From positions 67,483-131,482 of the forward strand of contig CP104103.1 of NCBI GenBank assembly GCA_025163595.1: a DNA stretch of 64,000 nucleotides, in the 5' to 3' direction. Position numbers and translations under genes: made by a program. The DNA is from Phaeobacter sp. G2 (GTDB lineage: Bacteria; Pseudomonadota; Alphaproteobacteria; Rhodobacterales; Rhodobacteraceae). Positions 16,601 to 24,528 of this stretch are shown in pieces. The notes under the pieces were generated by a model. The model searched no databases and was not told the origin of the DNA. It saw only the letters and a program-made list of their open reading frames with translations. The stretch's first letter is position 1, and each line of letters opens with the position of its first letter.

Positions 16601-18955
16601 CGTCATATGCAGCCCCTGGCCCGGGAACAGCCGTTGGGTGGCGGCGCGCTCGGCCAGAGGCGGGCCGTCAAAATAACCCTGCAGATAGTCGACGCCGCAG
16701 GCCTTCAGCAGCTGGCGGTGTTCGTCGGTTTCGGCACCCTCACCGGTGACCCGCATGCCCAGGGCATGGCCCAATTCGGCAATGGCACCAACAATGGCGC
16801 GGGTTTCCTCGGATTCCGGCAGTTTAGAGACAAAAGCCGCATCCACCTTGATCTTGTCGACCGGGAATTTCTGCAGATAGCTGAGCGAGGAATAGCCCAT
16901 GCCAAAATCATCCAGCGCCACGGTGATGCCCAGTTCTTGCAGCGCCTGGATCTCGCGCAGGGCGGATTGGCCGCTGGCCAGCACCACGGTTTCGGTGATC
17001 TCGGCCTCGATCGCCTCGGCAGGGCAGTTGGTCTCAAACAGGCAGTCATTGACAAATTCATCCACCTGGGCGCCGAACAATTTTGGCGACAGGTTGACCG
17101 CAACCCGCCCCTGGAAGCCGGCATCATGCCAGCGCGCGGCGGCCAGAAAGGCCTGGGTCATCATCTGATAGGTGAGCTCGCGGATCAGCCCGCAGTCTTC
17201 GGCGATGGGAATGAATTCGGCCGGGGAAATTGTGCCCAGCTGGCGGTGGTGCCAGCGCGCCAGGGTTTCAAAGCCGATGACCTCGCCGGTCTGCAGATCG
17301 GTCTGGACCTGAAACACCGGTCGCAGATCCCCCTGGGCCAGGGCCTGGCGCAGCTCGCTTTCCAGCAGGCTTTTGCGTTTGATTTCGGTTTCCAGATCCT
17401 CGTGGAACACCTCGACCATGCCGCGGCCACCCCGCTTGGCCTCATAGAGCGCCAGATCCGCCCGGCGGATGCCTTCCGAGGGCTCGGACAGCGGCCCCGA
17501 CAGGGTGGCGATGCCTGCGGACATGCCGGTATGCAGCACCTGGCCGCTGACCTCCTGGGGCTGGGCCATCTCTGCCACCAGGCGGTTGGCGATATTGGTC
17601 ATCCGGGTCAGGCTGTCGGCGCCCTTGACCAGAATGGAAAATTCGTCGCCCCCCAGCCGGGACGCCATCACATAGGTATTGGCGCAGGATTCAAACCGAT
17701 GCGCCACCACCCGCAACAGCGCATCCCCCGCCGGATGGCCGAGGGTATCGTTGATCTGTTTGAAATGATCGAGATCCGCCAGCAGGATCGAGACCTCCTC
17801 GCCCTGCTGCAGCCAGGTTGCCAGGGTCTGCTCCATCAACCGCCGATTGGGCAGCCCGGTGAGACTGTCATGTTCGGCCAGGAACCGGACGCGCTCGGCC
17901 TGGCGGGCCTGATCCGAATGATCCGAGGCCAGCAGCATCGCGCCCAGATACAGCCCGTGCTCGTCGCGGATGGGGCCGCCGCGCACCAAAAGATTGAGCA
18001 CATGCCCCGACAGGTTATGGGTGGTGGTGGCCTCAAAGGCAAAGCTCTCGTTGTTCTTGATATGGGTGGTGGCCTGCTCGGCCAGCTCTGGCGGCAACCA
18101 GGATTTCAGGTTCAGCTGCCGCCCCACCTGGGCATCGCCAAAGAACAGCTCGCCATTGGGGTTACACAGCACCACCTCGCCGGTTTCATCGGCCAGAAGC
18201 ACCCCGTCACGGGTGGATTGCAGCGCCCGGCGAATGCGCTTGTGCTCGCGGCGCACGCTTTCGTCATCCTGGGCGCGCAGCTCGGCGATCTCATGTGTTT
18301 TTTCGTGCAGCTGGTGCAGCGCCTGGGCCATCAGGCCTATTTCATCGCGGCGCTCCAGTCCGGGGACGGTGCCATCAAAAGTATCATTGCGCATGGCTGA
18401 CAGCGTCTTGATGATCGCCGCCACCGGCCGCGACAGGCGCGACAGGGCCAGGAAGATGACAATGGTAATGATCACCAGCACGAAGCTGGAAAGCGCCAGG
18501 TGGCTGAGAATGGCGTTGCGCAGGGGCTCGGCGATGACCGAGGTGGGGAGGATGATTTCCAGATGTCCCAGATCCCGCGGCTGACCGGAACCGGTATAGA
18601 CAATCTTCTGACTGGCGCGCAGGTCATCGGCTGCGGGACTATAGGCCGGGTTTGTCTGGGCAAAAATCTGGGTGCCGCTGGTGTCAAAAATCTGCATCTG
18701 CGCCACCCGATCTTCGCGCAGGATAATCTCGACCAGATTTTGGATCTGGGCCGGATCCTCATACTGCATTGGCTGTGCCAGGGCCGCAGCGGCAAACCGC
18801 AGCACCAGATCGCGCTCTTTCTCCAGGGCACTCATAAAGACGTCCCTGTGATCCAGAATCTCATGGGCAATGCTGAAACATTGAATCAGGAAAACCGGGA
18901 CCAGCATGCTGAGCAACAGGCGGGTGCGGAAAGATGTATTGGCAAAAAAATTCAT
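16589..18955 (-). CDS. Membrane GGDEF-EAL c-di-GMP signalling protein
   Basis: The start is at 18955 (MNFFANTSFRTRLLL), giving 788 residues; the longer ATG at 19081 adds a low-complexity extension. TM1 is at about 9-31 and TM2 at about 152-173, flanking a periplasmic sensor. Next come a HAMP region, a PAS-like segment (about 245-355), a GGDEF domain with intact SRLGGDEFSIL near residue 433, and an EAL domain from about 530. The EAL signature reads FETLARW, so the Glu is kept but Ala is replaced by Thr. Other EAL catalytic motifs are recognisable: NLSPKLF, EITETV, DDFGMGYSSLSYL, KIKVD and GEGAET. Both diguanylate cyclase and phosphodiesterase activity are therefore possible. c-di-GMP usually controls exopolysaccharide and adhesion, which fits the neighbouring surface loci. 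Confidence 0.93.
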   Translation of the reverse strand: MNFFANTSFRTRLLLSMLVPVFLIQCFSIAHEILDHRDVFMSALEKERDLVLRFAAAALAQPMQYEDPAQIQNLVEIILREDRVAQMQIFDTSGTQIFAQTNPAYSPAADDLRASQKIVYTGSGQPRDLGHLEIILPTSVIAEPLRNAILSHLALSSFVLVIITIVIFLALSRLSRPVAAIIKTLSAMRNDTFDGTVPGLERRDEIGLMAQALHQLHEKTHEIAELRAQDDESVRREHKRIRRALQSTRDGVLLADETGEVVLCNPNGELFFGDAQVGRQLNLKSWLPPELAEQATTHIKNNESFAFEATTTHNLSGHVLNLLVRGGPIRDEHGLYLGAMLLASDHSDQARQAERVRFLAEHDSLTGLPNRRLMEQTLATWLQQGEEVSILLADLDHFKQINDTLGHPAGDALLRVVAHRFESCANTYVMASRLGGDEFSILVKGADSLTRMTNIANRLVAEMAQPQEVSGQVLHTGMSAGIATLSGPLSEPSEGIRRADLALYEAKRGGRGMVEVFHEDLETEIKRKSLLESELRQALAQGDLRPVFQVQTDLQTGEVIGFETLARWHHRQLGTISPAEFIPIAEDCGLIRELTYQMMTQAFLAAARWHDAGFQGRVAVNLSPKLFGAQVDEFVNDCLFETNCPAEAIEAEITETVVLASGQSALREIQALQELGITVALDDFGMGYSSLSYLQKFPVDKIKVDAAFVSKLPESEETRAIVGAIAELGHALGMRVTGEGAETDEHRQLLKACGVDYLQGYFDGPPLAERAATQRLFPGQGLHMTIQG

Positions 18956-19276
18956 TTCTTTGCGGAGCCCTGTCCCTGGTTTGACCTGGTCCCTGTGGGT
19001 GGCCTGGCCTTTGTGCGTGGCACTACTTCCCCCCGTCGGCGAACCAGTGAGGGCAGCAGTCAGAAAGCGAATACCCCACATGGAAGGGGGCTTTGGTGTG
19101 ATAATCTGCAGGCGGAGTGTGACAACAGATCGTTAAATGAGCGTATGGAAGGGGGGAGAAACGCGCCTCTTGGGGGGATGGTTTAGCGTTTGAAAATGTA
19201 AAAATTGACATAAAGGATCAGGCATAAACCCCTGCTCTGGGCTCTACAGTGCAGCCCCGGAGCCGGCAGCGGCGCC

Positions 19277-19336
19277 CCAGTCTGTGCCCCAGTCTGTGCG
19301 CCAGTTTGCAGCCCAGTCTGCGGCCCAGTCTGCGGC
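19277..19336. repeat. Five 12-bp tandem repeats upstream of the helicase gene
   Basis: Five consecutive 12-bp units of the type CCAGTCTGTGCC / CCAGTCTGCGGC, differing at a few positions, lie in the 550-bp gap between the divergent GGDEF-EAL and helicase genes. No convincing gene is present in this gap. The array could be regulatory or simple slippage. Confidence 0.75.
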
Positions 19337-19506
19337 CTCTGCCGGGCAAAGCTGGGCCTGGGTCATTGGCTGCAGCCAGAGATCCCCAGAGATGACTATA
19401 CATGGGCGCATGAATGGCCTATACGCGGCCAATTGCTGCCGGGGCCTTGGCCTTTCGAGCGGCAGACCTGGTTTGGCCTCCCGCCCCAATAGAAAAGCAG
19501 ATCATC

Positions 19507-21609
19507 TTGAAACAGACATTAGCTCTGGCGCTTGAGCGCCGTGGATATTCCTCTTTGACCCCTGTACAGGAGGCGGTCTCTGATCCTGCCCTTGCCGGGG
19601 TCGACCTTCTGGTTTCGGCGCAGACCGGGTCGGGTAAGACCGTCGGGTTTGGCCTGGCCATTGCCGATACAATTCTGGGCGCAGAGGATAAATTTTCTCC
19701 CGCCGCGACGCCACTGGCGCTGGTGATTGCCCCAACCCGCGAGTTGGCGATGCAGGTCAAGCGGGAACTGGCCTGGCTGTATGGTGAGGCCGGCGCGGTG
19801 ATGGCCTCCTGTGTGGGCGGCATGGATATGCGCGATGAGCGTCGTGCGCTGGACCGCGGTGCCCATATCGTGGTGGCGACGCCCGGGCGTCTGCGCGACC
19901 ATATCATGCGCGGTTCCATTGACCTGTCCGATCTGCGCGCCGTGGTGCTGGACGAAGCCGATGAGATGCTGGATCTGGGCTTTCGCGAAGATCTGGAATT
20001 CATTCTGGGCGAAAGCCCCGATGAGCGTCAGACATTGCTGTTCTCGGCCACCGTGCCGCCAGCCATTGCCGGTCTGGCCAAAAGCTATCAGCGCGATGCC
20101 CAGCGGATCTCGACCGTGGCAGAGAAAAGCCAGCACAGCGATATCGAATATCAGGCGATGTCTGTCGCCGCGCGCGATGATGAAAACGCTATTATCAATG
20201 TGTTGCGCTATTTTGAATCGCCCAATGCCATTGTGTTCTGCAACACCCGCGCCATGGTCAACCGGCTGCTGAGCCGGCTGTCCAACCGTGGCTTTTCGGT
20301 GGTGGCCCTGTCCGGTGAGCTGTCCCAGGCCGAGCGGAGCCATGCGCTGCAGGCGATGCGCGATGGCCGTGCCCGGGTCTGCGTGGCGACGGATGTGGCG
20401 GCGCGCGGTATTGACCTGCCGAACCTGGATCTGGTGGTACACGCCGAGCTGCCCAACAGCCACGAAACCCTGTTGCACCGTTCTGGCCGGACCGGCCGGG
20501 CGGGACGCAAGGGCGTCAGCGCCCTGGTGGTGCCGCCCAAATCCACCCGCAAGGCCGAGCGCCTGCTGAAGATGGCCAAGCTCACCGCCACCTGGGACAC
20601 TGCGCCCTCGGCGGAGATGATCAAGGAACGGGACGGCGAGCGCATGCTGGCAGATCCCGCCTGGAGCGAGGCACCGGCGGCGAGTGAAGAACCCATGGTG
20701 GCCAAGCTGGCCGAAGAGTTTTCACCGCAGCAGTTGGCCGCGGCCTATCTGCGGCTGTGGAATGCCGGTCGCTCGGCACCAGAAGAGCTGTCGGCGGCCA
20801 ATGCCAAGCCCGAACCGCGGGCGCCCTTTGGCCCCAGTACCTGGTTCTCGCTGGACACCGGCCGCGACAAGGGCGCCGATCCGCGCCGCCTGCTGCCAAT
20901 GCTGTGCCGCGCTGGGGACATCACCAAAAGCGATATCGGTGCGATTCGGATCCAGCAAGACGAAAGCTTTGCCGAGATCCGTGAGGCCCAGGTCGCGGGC
21001 TTTCTGAAATCCATGGGGTCCGAGATGGTGCTGGATGACGGCACCAAGGTGACCCAGCTGGCCAGTCCGCCCAATCTGCCTGCCGGCCGTCCTGGGGGGC
21101 GTCCCTCTGGCCCCGGTAAATCTGGTCCCGGTAAATCCGGTGGCTACCAAGGCAAGCGCGAGGGCGGCCCCCGCGAGGGTGGCTACAAGGACAAGAAACC
21201 CTATGGCGGTGACAAGGGCGGCGACAAGCCGCGCGGTGAGCGTTCTGGGGGCGATCGGTTTGAGCGTCCCGAACGTAAAGAACGGTCGGAACGGCCGCGG
21301 CACAAGGCGGCAGCCCCGCGTGAACCCAATGCGGTGGTGAGCGAAGTCAGCCCGCGCAGCAAGCCCGCTGCAAAACCGGCAGCCAAACCGGCGGCAAAGG
21401 CAGAGAGCAAGCCGAGCTATCGCGCGGGCGCGGGCGATCCCGGCAAGAGCTGGCGCAAAGAGGGCGGCAAACCTGGCGCAAAACGCAGTGATCCCAAAGG
21501 CCCGCCGCCGCCCAAAGGCAAGGCCAGCAGCAAAAAGAACCGCGCCCGCACGGCAGAAGCCAAAGCCGCCAAGGGCGGCGGCGCCAAACCCCGGCGCCCC
21601 AAAGCGTAA
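19507..21609 (+). CDS. DEAD-box ATP-dependent RNA helicase (DbpA/CsdA-like)
   Basis: All core motifs are present: Q-motif (GYSSLTPVQ), AQTGSGKT at about residue 38, PTRELAMQ, TPGRLRD, DEADEMLDLGF at about 148, SATVPP, ATDVAARGID and HRSGRTGRAG at about 324. A DbpA-type RNA-binding domain follows (about 438-518), then a basic Gly/Lys/Arg-rich tail with KPAA repeats, typical of RNA contacts. Family similarity begins at LKQTLALALERRGY, so a TTG start at 19507 is preferred; an ATG at 19414 would add 31 unusual residues and has no clear ribosome site. Expected role: cytoplasmic ribosome assembly or RNA remodelling, often cold-induced. A strong hairpin follows the stop. Confidence 0.9.
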   Translation: MKQTLALALERRGYSSLTPVQEAVSDPALAGVDLLVSAQTGSGKTVGFGLAIADTILGAEDKFSPAATPLALVIAPTRELAMQVKRELAWLYGEAGAVMASCVGGMDMRDERRALDRGAHIVVATPGRLRDHIMRGSIDLSDLRAVVLDEADEMLDLGFREDLEFILGESPDERQTLLFSATVPPAIAGLAKSYQRDAQRISTVAEKSQHSDIEYQAMSVAARDDENAIINVLRYFESPNAIVFCNTRAMVNRLLSRLSNRGFSVVALSGELSQAERSHALQAMRDGRARVCVATDVAARGIDLPNLDLVVHAELPNSHETLLHRSGRTGRAGRKGVSALVVPPKSTRKAERLLKMAKLTATWDTAPSAEMIKERDGERMLADPAWSEAPAASEEPMVAKLAEEFSPQQLAAAYLRLWNAGRSAPEELSAANAKPEPRAPFGPSTWFSLDTGRDKGADPRRLLPMLCRAGDITKSDIGAIRIQQDESFAEIREAQVAGFLKSMGSEMVLDDGTKVTQLASPPNLPAGRPGGRPSGPGKSGPGKSGGYQGKREGGPREGGYKDKKPYGGDKGGDKPRGERSGGDRFERPERKERSERPRHKAAAPREPNAVVSEVSPRSKPAAKPAAKPAAKAESKPSYRAGAGDPGKSWRKEGGKPGAKRSDPKGPPPPKGKASSKKNRARTAEAKAAKGGGAKPRRPKA

Positions 21610-21632
21610 GGGCAATGGTCTGTTATAAATAG

Positions 21633-21669
21633 AAAAACGCCGCTGAGGAGCTCTCCTTAGCGGCGTTTT
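21633..21669 (+). terminator. Rho-independent terminator after the helicase gene
   Basis: AAAAACGCCGCTGAGGAG pairs with CTCCTTAGCGGCGTTTTC (one G-T-type mismatch), giving a long stem with A-run before and T-run after. It can serve the plus-strand helicase and possibly minus-strand glmM readthrough. Confidence 0.85.
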
Positions 21670-21782
21670 CCGTTTTGGATCTTCCTAAAAATGGGGCGCT
21701 GCCCCCGGCCCTTTTGGGCCTCCCCCGAGGTATTTTGGCTAAGATGAAATCCGGCAGCTGCGGCCCTGATGCACCCCTGGGG

Positions 21783-23126
21783 TCAGCTGGTTGCGGCCTC
21801 AACGGCGGCGGCCACCTCGGTTACGGTGGCGTTGAGGAGGGGCTCGTTTTCGCATTCGGCCATTACCCTGATCAGTGGCTCGGTGCCGGATTTGCGGATC
21901 AACAGGCGGCCCTTGCCCTCGAGTGCAGCTTCGGCGTCGCGGATTGCGGCCTGCACCGGTGGGCTGTCCAGCGGGGTCTGGCCGGCCGCAAAGCGCACGT
22001 TTTGCAGCAGCTGTGGCACCGGGGTGAACTGGGTGAGCAGATCTGAGGCGGGTTTGCCGGTTTCGACCATGGCGGCGAGCATATGCAGCCCGGCCATCAA
22101 CCCGTCGCCGGTGGTGGCGTGGTCGCTCATCACGATATGGCCGGACTGTTCACCGCCCAGGTTGAAACCGCCGGCCCGCATCCGTTCCACCACATAGCGG
22201 TCGCCCACAGCGGTGCGTTCCAGCCGCAGCCCCTGGTCTGCAAGGTGACGTTCGAGACCGAGGTTGGACATCACCGTGGCAACCAGGGCATTGCCCGTCA
22301 GGGTTCCGGCCTTGGCCCAGCGGCCAGCCAGCAGGGCCATCAGCTGATCCCCATCGGCGACGCTGCCGGTCTCGTCGATCATGATCACCCGGTCGGCGTC
22401 GCCATCCAGACAGATACCCACATCGGCGCCATGGGCCACCACCGCTTCGGCGGCGGTTTGTGGCTGGGTCGAGCCGCAGCCGAGATTGATATTTCGTCCA
22501 TTGGGGGAGACGCCCAGAGGCACCACCTCGGCGCCCAGCTCCCAAAGTACCTCGGGCGCGGTGCGGTGGGCGGCGCCGTTGGCACAGTCCAGCACCACCT
22601 TGAGCCCGTCGAGACGAATGTCCCGCGGCAGCGAGGATTTCACCCGCTCGCCATAGCGGAACCGGGCATCATCGATGCGTTTGGCATGGCCGATGTGCTG
22701 CGCCTGCGCAGGCTCCACACCGGCCGCGAGCAGGGCTTCGATTTCCATCTCCGCCTGATCCGACAGCTTGAAGCCGTCAGGGCCGAAGAACTTGATGCCA
22801 TTGTCTTCGGCCGGGTTGTGGCTGGCAGAGATCATCACGCCCAGGTCGGCGCGCATGGAGCGGGTCATCAGACCCACGGCGGGGGTTGGCACCGGTCCCA
22901 GCAAAAGCACGTTCATCCCTGTTGAGGTCAGCCCCGCTGTCAGCGCGTTTTCAAACATATAGCCTGACAGGCGGGTATCCTTGCCGATCACCACCCGGTG
23001 GACGCCCCCCGCCTCGCGGCGAAAATACCGCCCCACGGCGGCACCGATGCGCAGCGCCATATCGGCGGTCATTGGATGGATGTTGGCGGTGCCCCGGACT
23101 CCGTCCGTGCCAAATAATTTGCGCAT
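21783..23126 (-). CDS. glmM: Phosphoglucosamine mutase GlmM
   Basis: A 447-residue protein, the normal GlmM length. It opens with [12 protein letters not shown], has the catalytic phosphoserine loop ISASHNP (Ser102, as in the E. coli enzyme), the metal-binding DGDADR loop, the sugar-binding GGEQSGH and the phosphate-binding [14 protein letters not shown] near the C-terminus. It converts glucosamine-6-phosphate to glucosamine-1-phosphate, feeding UDP-GlcNAc for peptidoglycan, LPS and the surface polysaccharides encoded next door. The usual folP/ftsH neighbours are not in view; upstream on the same strand is the YjbE-like gene with its own terminator, so glmM likely has its own promoter. Confidence 0.97.
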   Translation of the reverse strand: MRKLFGTDGVRGTANIHPMTADMALRIGAAVGRYFRREAGGVHRVVIGKDTRLSGYMFENALTAGLTSTGMNVLLLGPVPTPAVGLMTRSMRADLGVMISASHNPAEDNGIKFFGPDGFKLSDQAEMEIEALLAAGVEPAQAQHIGHAKRIDDARFRYGERVKSSLPRDIRLDGLKVVLDCANGAAHRTAPEVLWELGAEVVPLGVSPNGRNINLGCGSTQPQTAAEAVVAHGADVGICLDGDADRVIMIDETGSVADGDQLMALLAGRWAKAGTLTGNALVATVMSNLGLERHLADQGLRLERTAVGDRYVVERMRAGGFNLGGEQSGHIVMSDHATTGDGLMAGLHMLAAMVETGKPASDLLTQFTPVPQLLQNVRFAAGQTPLDSPPVQAAIRDAEAALEGKGRLLIRKSGTEPLIRVMAECENEPLLNATVTEVAAAVEAATS

Positions 23127-23340
23127 TTTGCATCCTATGAAATCATCGTGTTTGCCCGGCTGCAGCCAGGGGCACTAAGACAAAGCGATAGAAGGAAACC
23201 CAGAAGTCTGGCCTGTTTCCAGCATAAAGCCGAGCCTGTGTCGGACCACAAGAGCGGTCTCTTGTTGCCGCGAGATTGGCAGGGCTTTGGGCGGATTCTT
23301 GCAAACCAGCCAAGGGCAGCCGGCAATCTGAGCCAAAAGA

Positions 23341-23363
23341 AAACGGGCCCAAAGGGACCCGTT
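23341..23363 (-). terminator. Terminator after the YjbE-like gene
   Basis: On the minus strand AAACGGGTCCC pairs with GGGCCCGTTT and is followed by TCTTTT, a standard intrinsic terminator. A second small palindrome (GGGCCC-AA-GGGCCC, about 23407-23420) lies just before it. It separates the capsule-associated genes from glmM. Confidence 0.7.
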
Positions 23364-23425
23364 TACTGAAGTCTTCAACACATGATAGCAGGCCAAGCCT
23401 GACCGGGCCCAAGGGCCCAAGAGGC

Positions 23426-23683
23426 TTAGTTGCCGCCTGTTGCTGTTGTTGTTGTTGTGGTGCTGGTGGTGCCGTCTTCGTTGGTGACCGCGATTGTCAC
23501 GATCGCAACACCCAGAGCAGCTGCACCCACAGTTGCTGCGGTGATGCCGGTGCCAAATGCGCCGCCGCCAGCGCCAGCGCCAGCGCCGCCGGCACCTGCG
23601 CCAGGAGCAGGTGGAGTGGCTTGAGCCGCAGCAGTTGTTACGGTCGCTGCGGTGAGCAGCAGGGCAGCAAAGGTATTTTTCAT
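23426..23683 (-). CDS. Small Gly/Ala-rich exported peptide (YjbE/GfcA-like)
   Basis: The start is at 23683 (MKNTFAALLLTAATVTTAAAQ), preceded by a strong AAAGGAG ribosome site; the longer frame to 23791 is not needed. The 85-residue product has a signal peptide, a Gly/Ala stretch, a hydrophobic segment (AATVGAAALGVAIVTIAVT) and a Thr-rich tail. In E. coli the yjbEFGH and gfc operons begin with such a small low-complexity exported protein. Here it follows YjbF- and YjbH-like genes on the same strand with a 146-bp gap, so it may have its own promoter. A second protein of this type lies at 57134-57451, next to another YjbH/YjbF pair. Confidence 0.7.
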   Translation of the reverse strand: MKNTFAALLLTAATVTTAAAQATPPAPGAGAGGAGAGAGGGAFGTGITAATVGAAALGVAIVTIAVTNEDGTTSTTTTTTATGGN

Positions 23684-23829
23684 AATCCAAATCTCCTTTG
23701 GAATGTCATTTGGTACAACTCTATGCGAGCGGGATGATAATTTCAACGTAAGCCATAGCGGCAAATTGCTTGAAGAATGGTTTTCTCCCACATATTGCCG
23801 GAAATTTTAGCAACCTGTGGCAAAAACGC

Positions 23830-24528
23830 TTAACTTGAGAGGTCCCTAATGCGCAGATAGCCGGTTTCGGGACCTGCCCACTGCCGTGATTTCCAGACTT
23901 TCTGACTGCGAGAATCAACCCAATAGTCATTGATAACCACAGTTTGACCCGGCCCTTCGCAGCGCTCCTGTAAGTGGCGGGTATTGTAATACTTCTCGTA
24001 GATCTCCAGTTTCTGCGCCCCCAGGTCGCTGAGATCACAGGCTAGGGTGACGATGCGCTGCTGGTTATCGCCGCTGCGCAGATGATAGCTGCGTTCTCCG
24101 CCCTGTGCTGGTCCGGCAAGCCCCTCTTGGACCGGGACCCCGGTCGATATCAGGTTTCCCGGCAGCCCTCGGGTGGCAATCAGCAGGCCATTGCGAAAGG
24201 ATAGAGCGCTGCCATCATCGGCACTCCAGGTGACGATCTCGCCTGGGAGATCATCCTGGCGGATTAGCCTCTGGGCCATGTATCCGGTCACCTCCTGTCG
24301 CTCGACAAGGACTTCCAGGTGTGGCCGGTGCTGATCCAGAAAGGCGCGGGTGATCTGCAAGGGGGCTGGATCGGGTGCCCATCGCGCCGCAATGGCATCG
24401 CGCAGAGCGCGGCCCACTTCGATGGAGCCGCTGGCTTCCTCGGGGCCTGTACTGCAGCCCGTCAGGATCAAAAGACTGGTCAGGGTGATGGCTTTTTTCA
24501 GCGGCTGAGCCAGGGGCAGAGATGTCAT
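23830..24528 (-). CDS. YjbF/GfcB-family outer-membrane lipoprotein
   Basis: A 232-residue lipoprotein with lipobox LTGC (Cys25). The body contains the family-like segments FLDQHRPHLEVLVER, GLLIATRGLPGNLIS and NDYWVDSRSQKVWKSRQW. It overlaps the upstream YjbH-like gene by 4 bp (ATGA), which indicates translational coupling. In E. coli the YjbF/GfcB and YjbH/GfcD proteins act together in secretion or assembly of an exopolysaccharide or group 4 capsule. It belongs to the locus 1 set; the paralogue is at 59897-60535. Confidence 0.85.
   Translation of the reverse strand: MTSLPLAQPLKKAITLTSLLILTGCSTGPEEASGSIEVGRALRDAIAARWAPDPAPLQITRAFLDQHRPHLEVLVERQEVTGYMAQRLIRQDDLPGEIVTWSADDGSALSFRNGLLIATRGLPGNLISTGVPVQEGLAGPAQGGERSYHLRSGDNQQRIVTLACDLSDLGAQKLEIYEKYYNTRHLQERCEGPGQTVVINDYWVDSRSQKVWKSRQWAGPETGYLRIRDLSS

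Noticed and set aside
16586..18400. 604-aa plus-strand open frame
   Set aside because: Exactly antisense to the well-supported GGDEF-EAL gene; low-complexity His/Gln/Gly-rich translation.
19218..19403. 61-aa minus-strand frame with RLG repeats
   Set aside because: A by-product of the 12-bp DNA repeat; no start site or homology signal.
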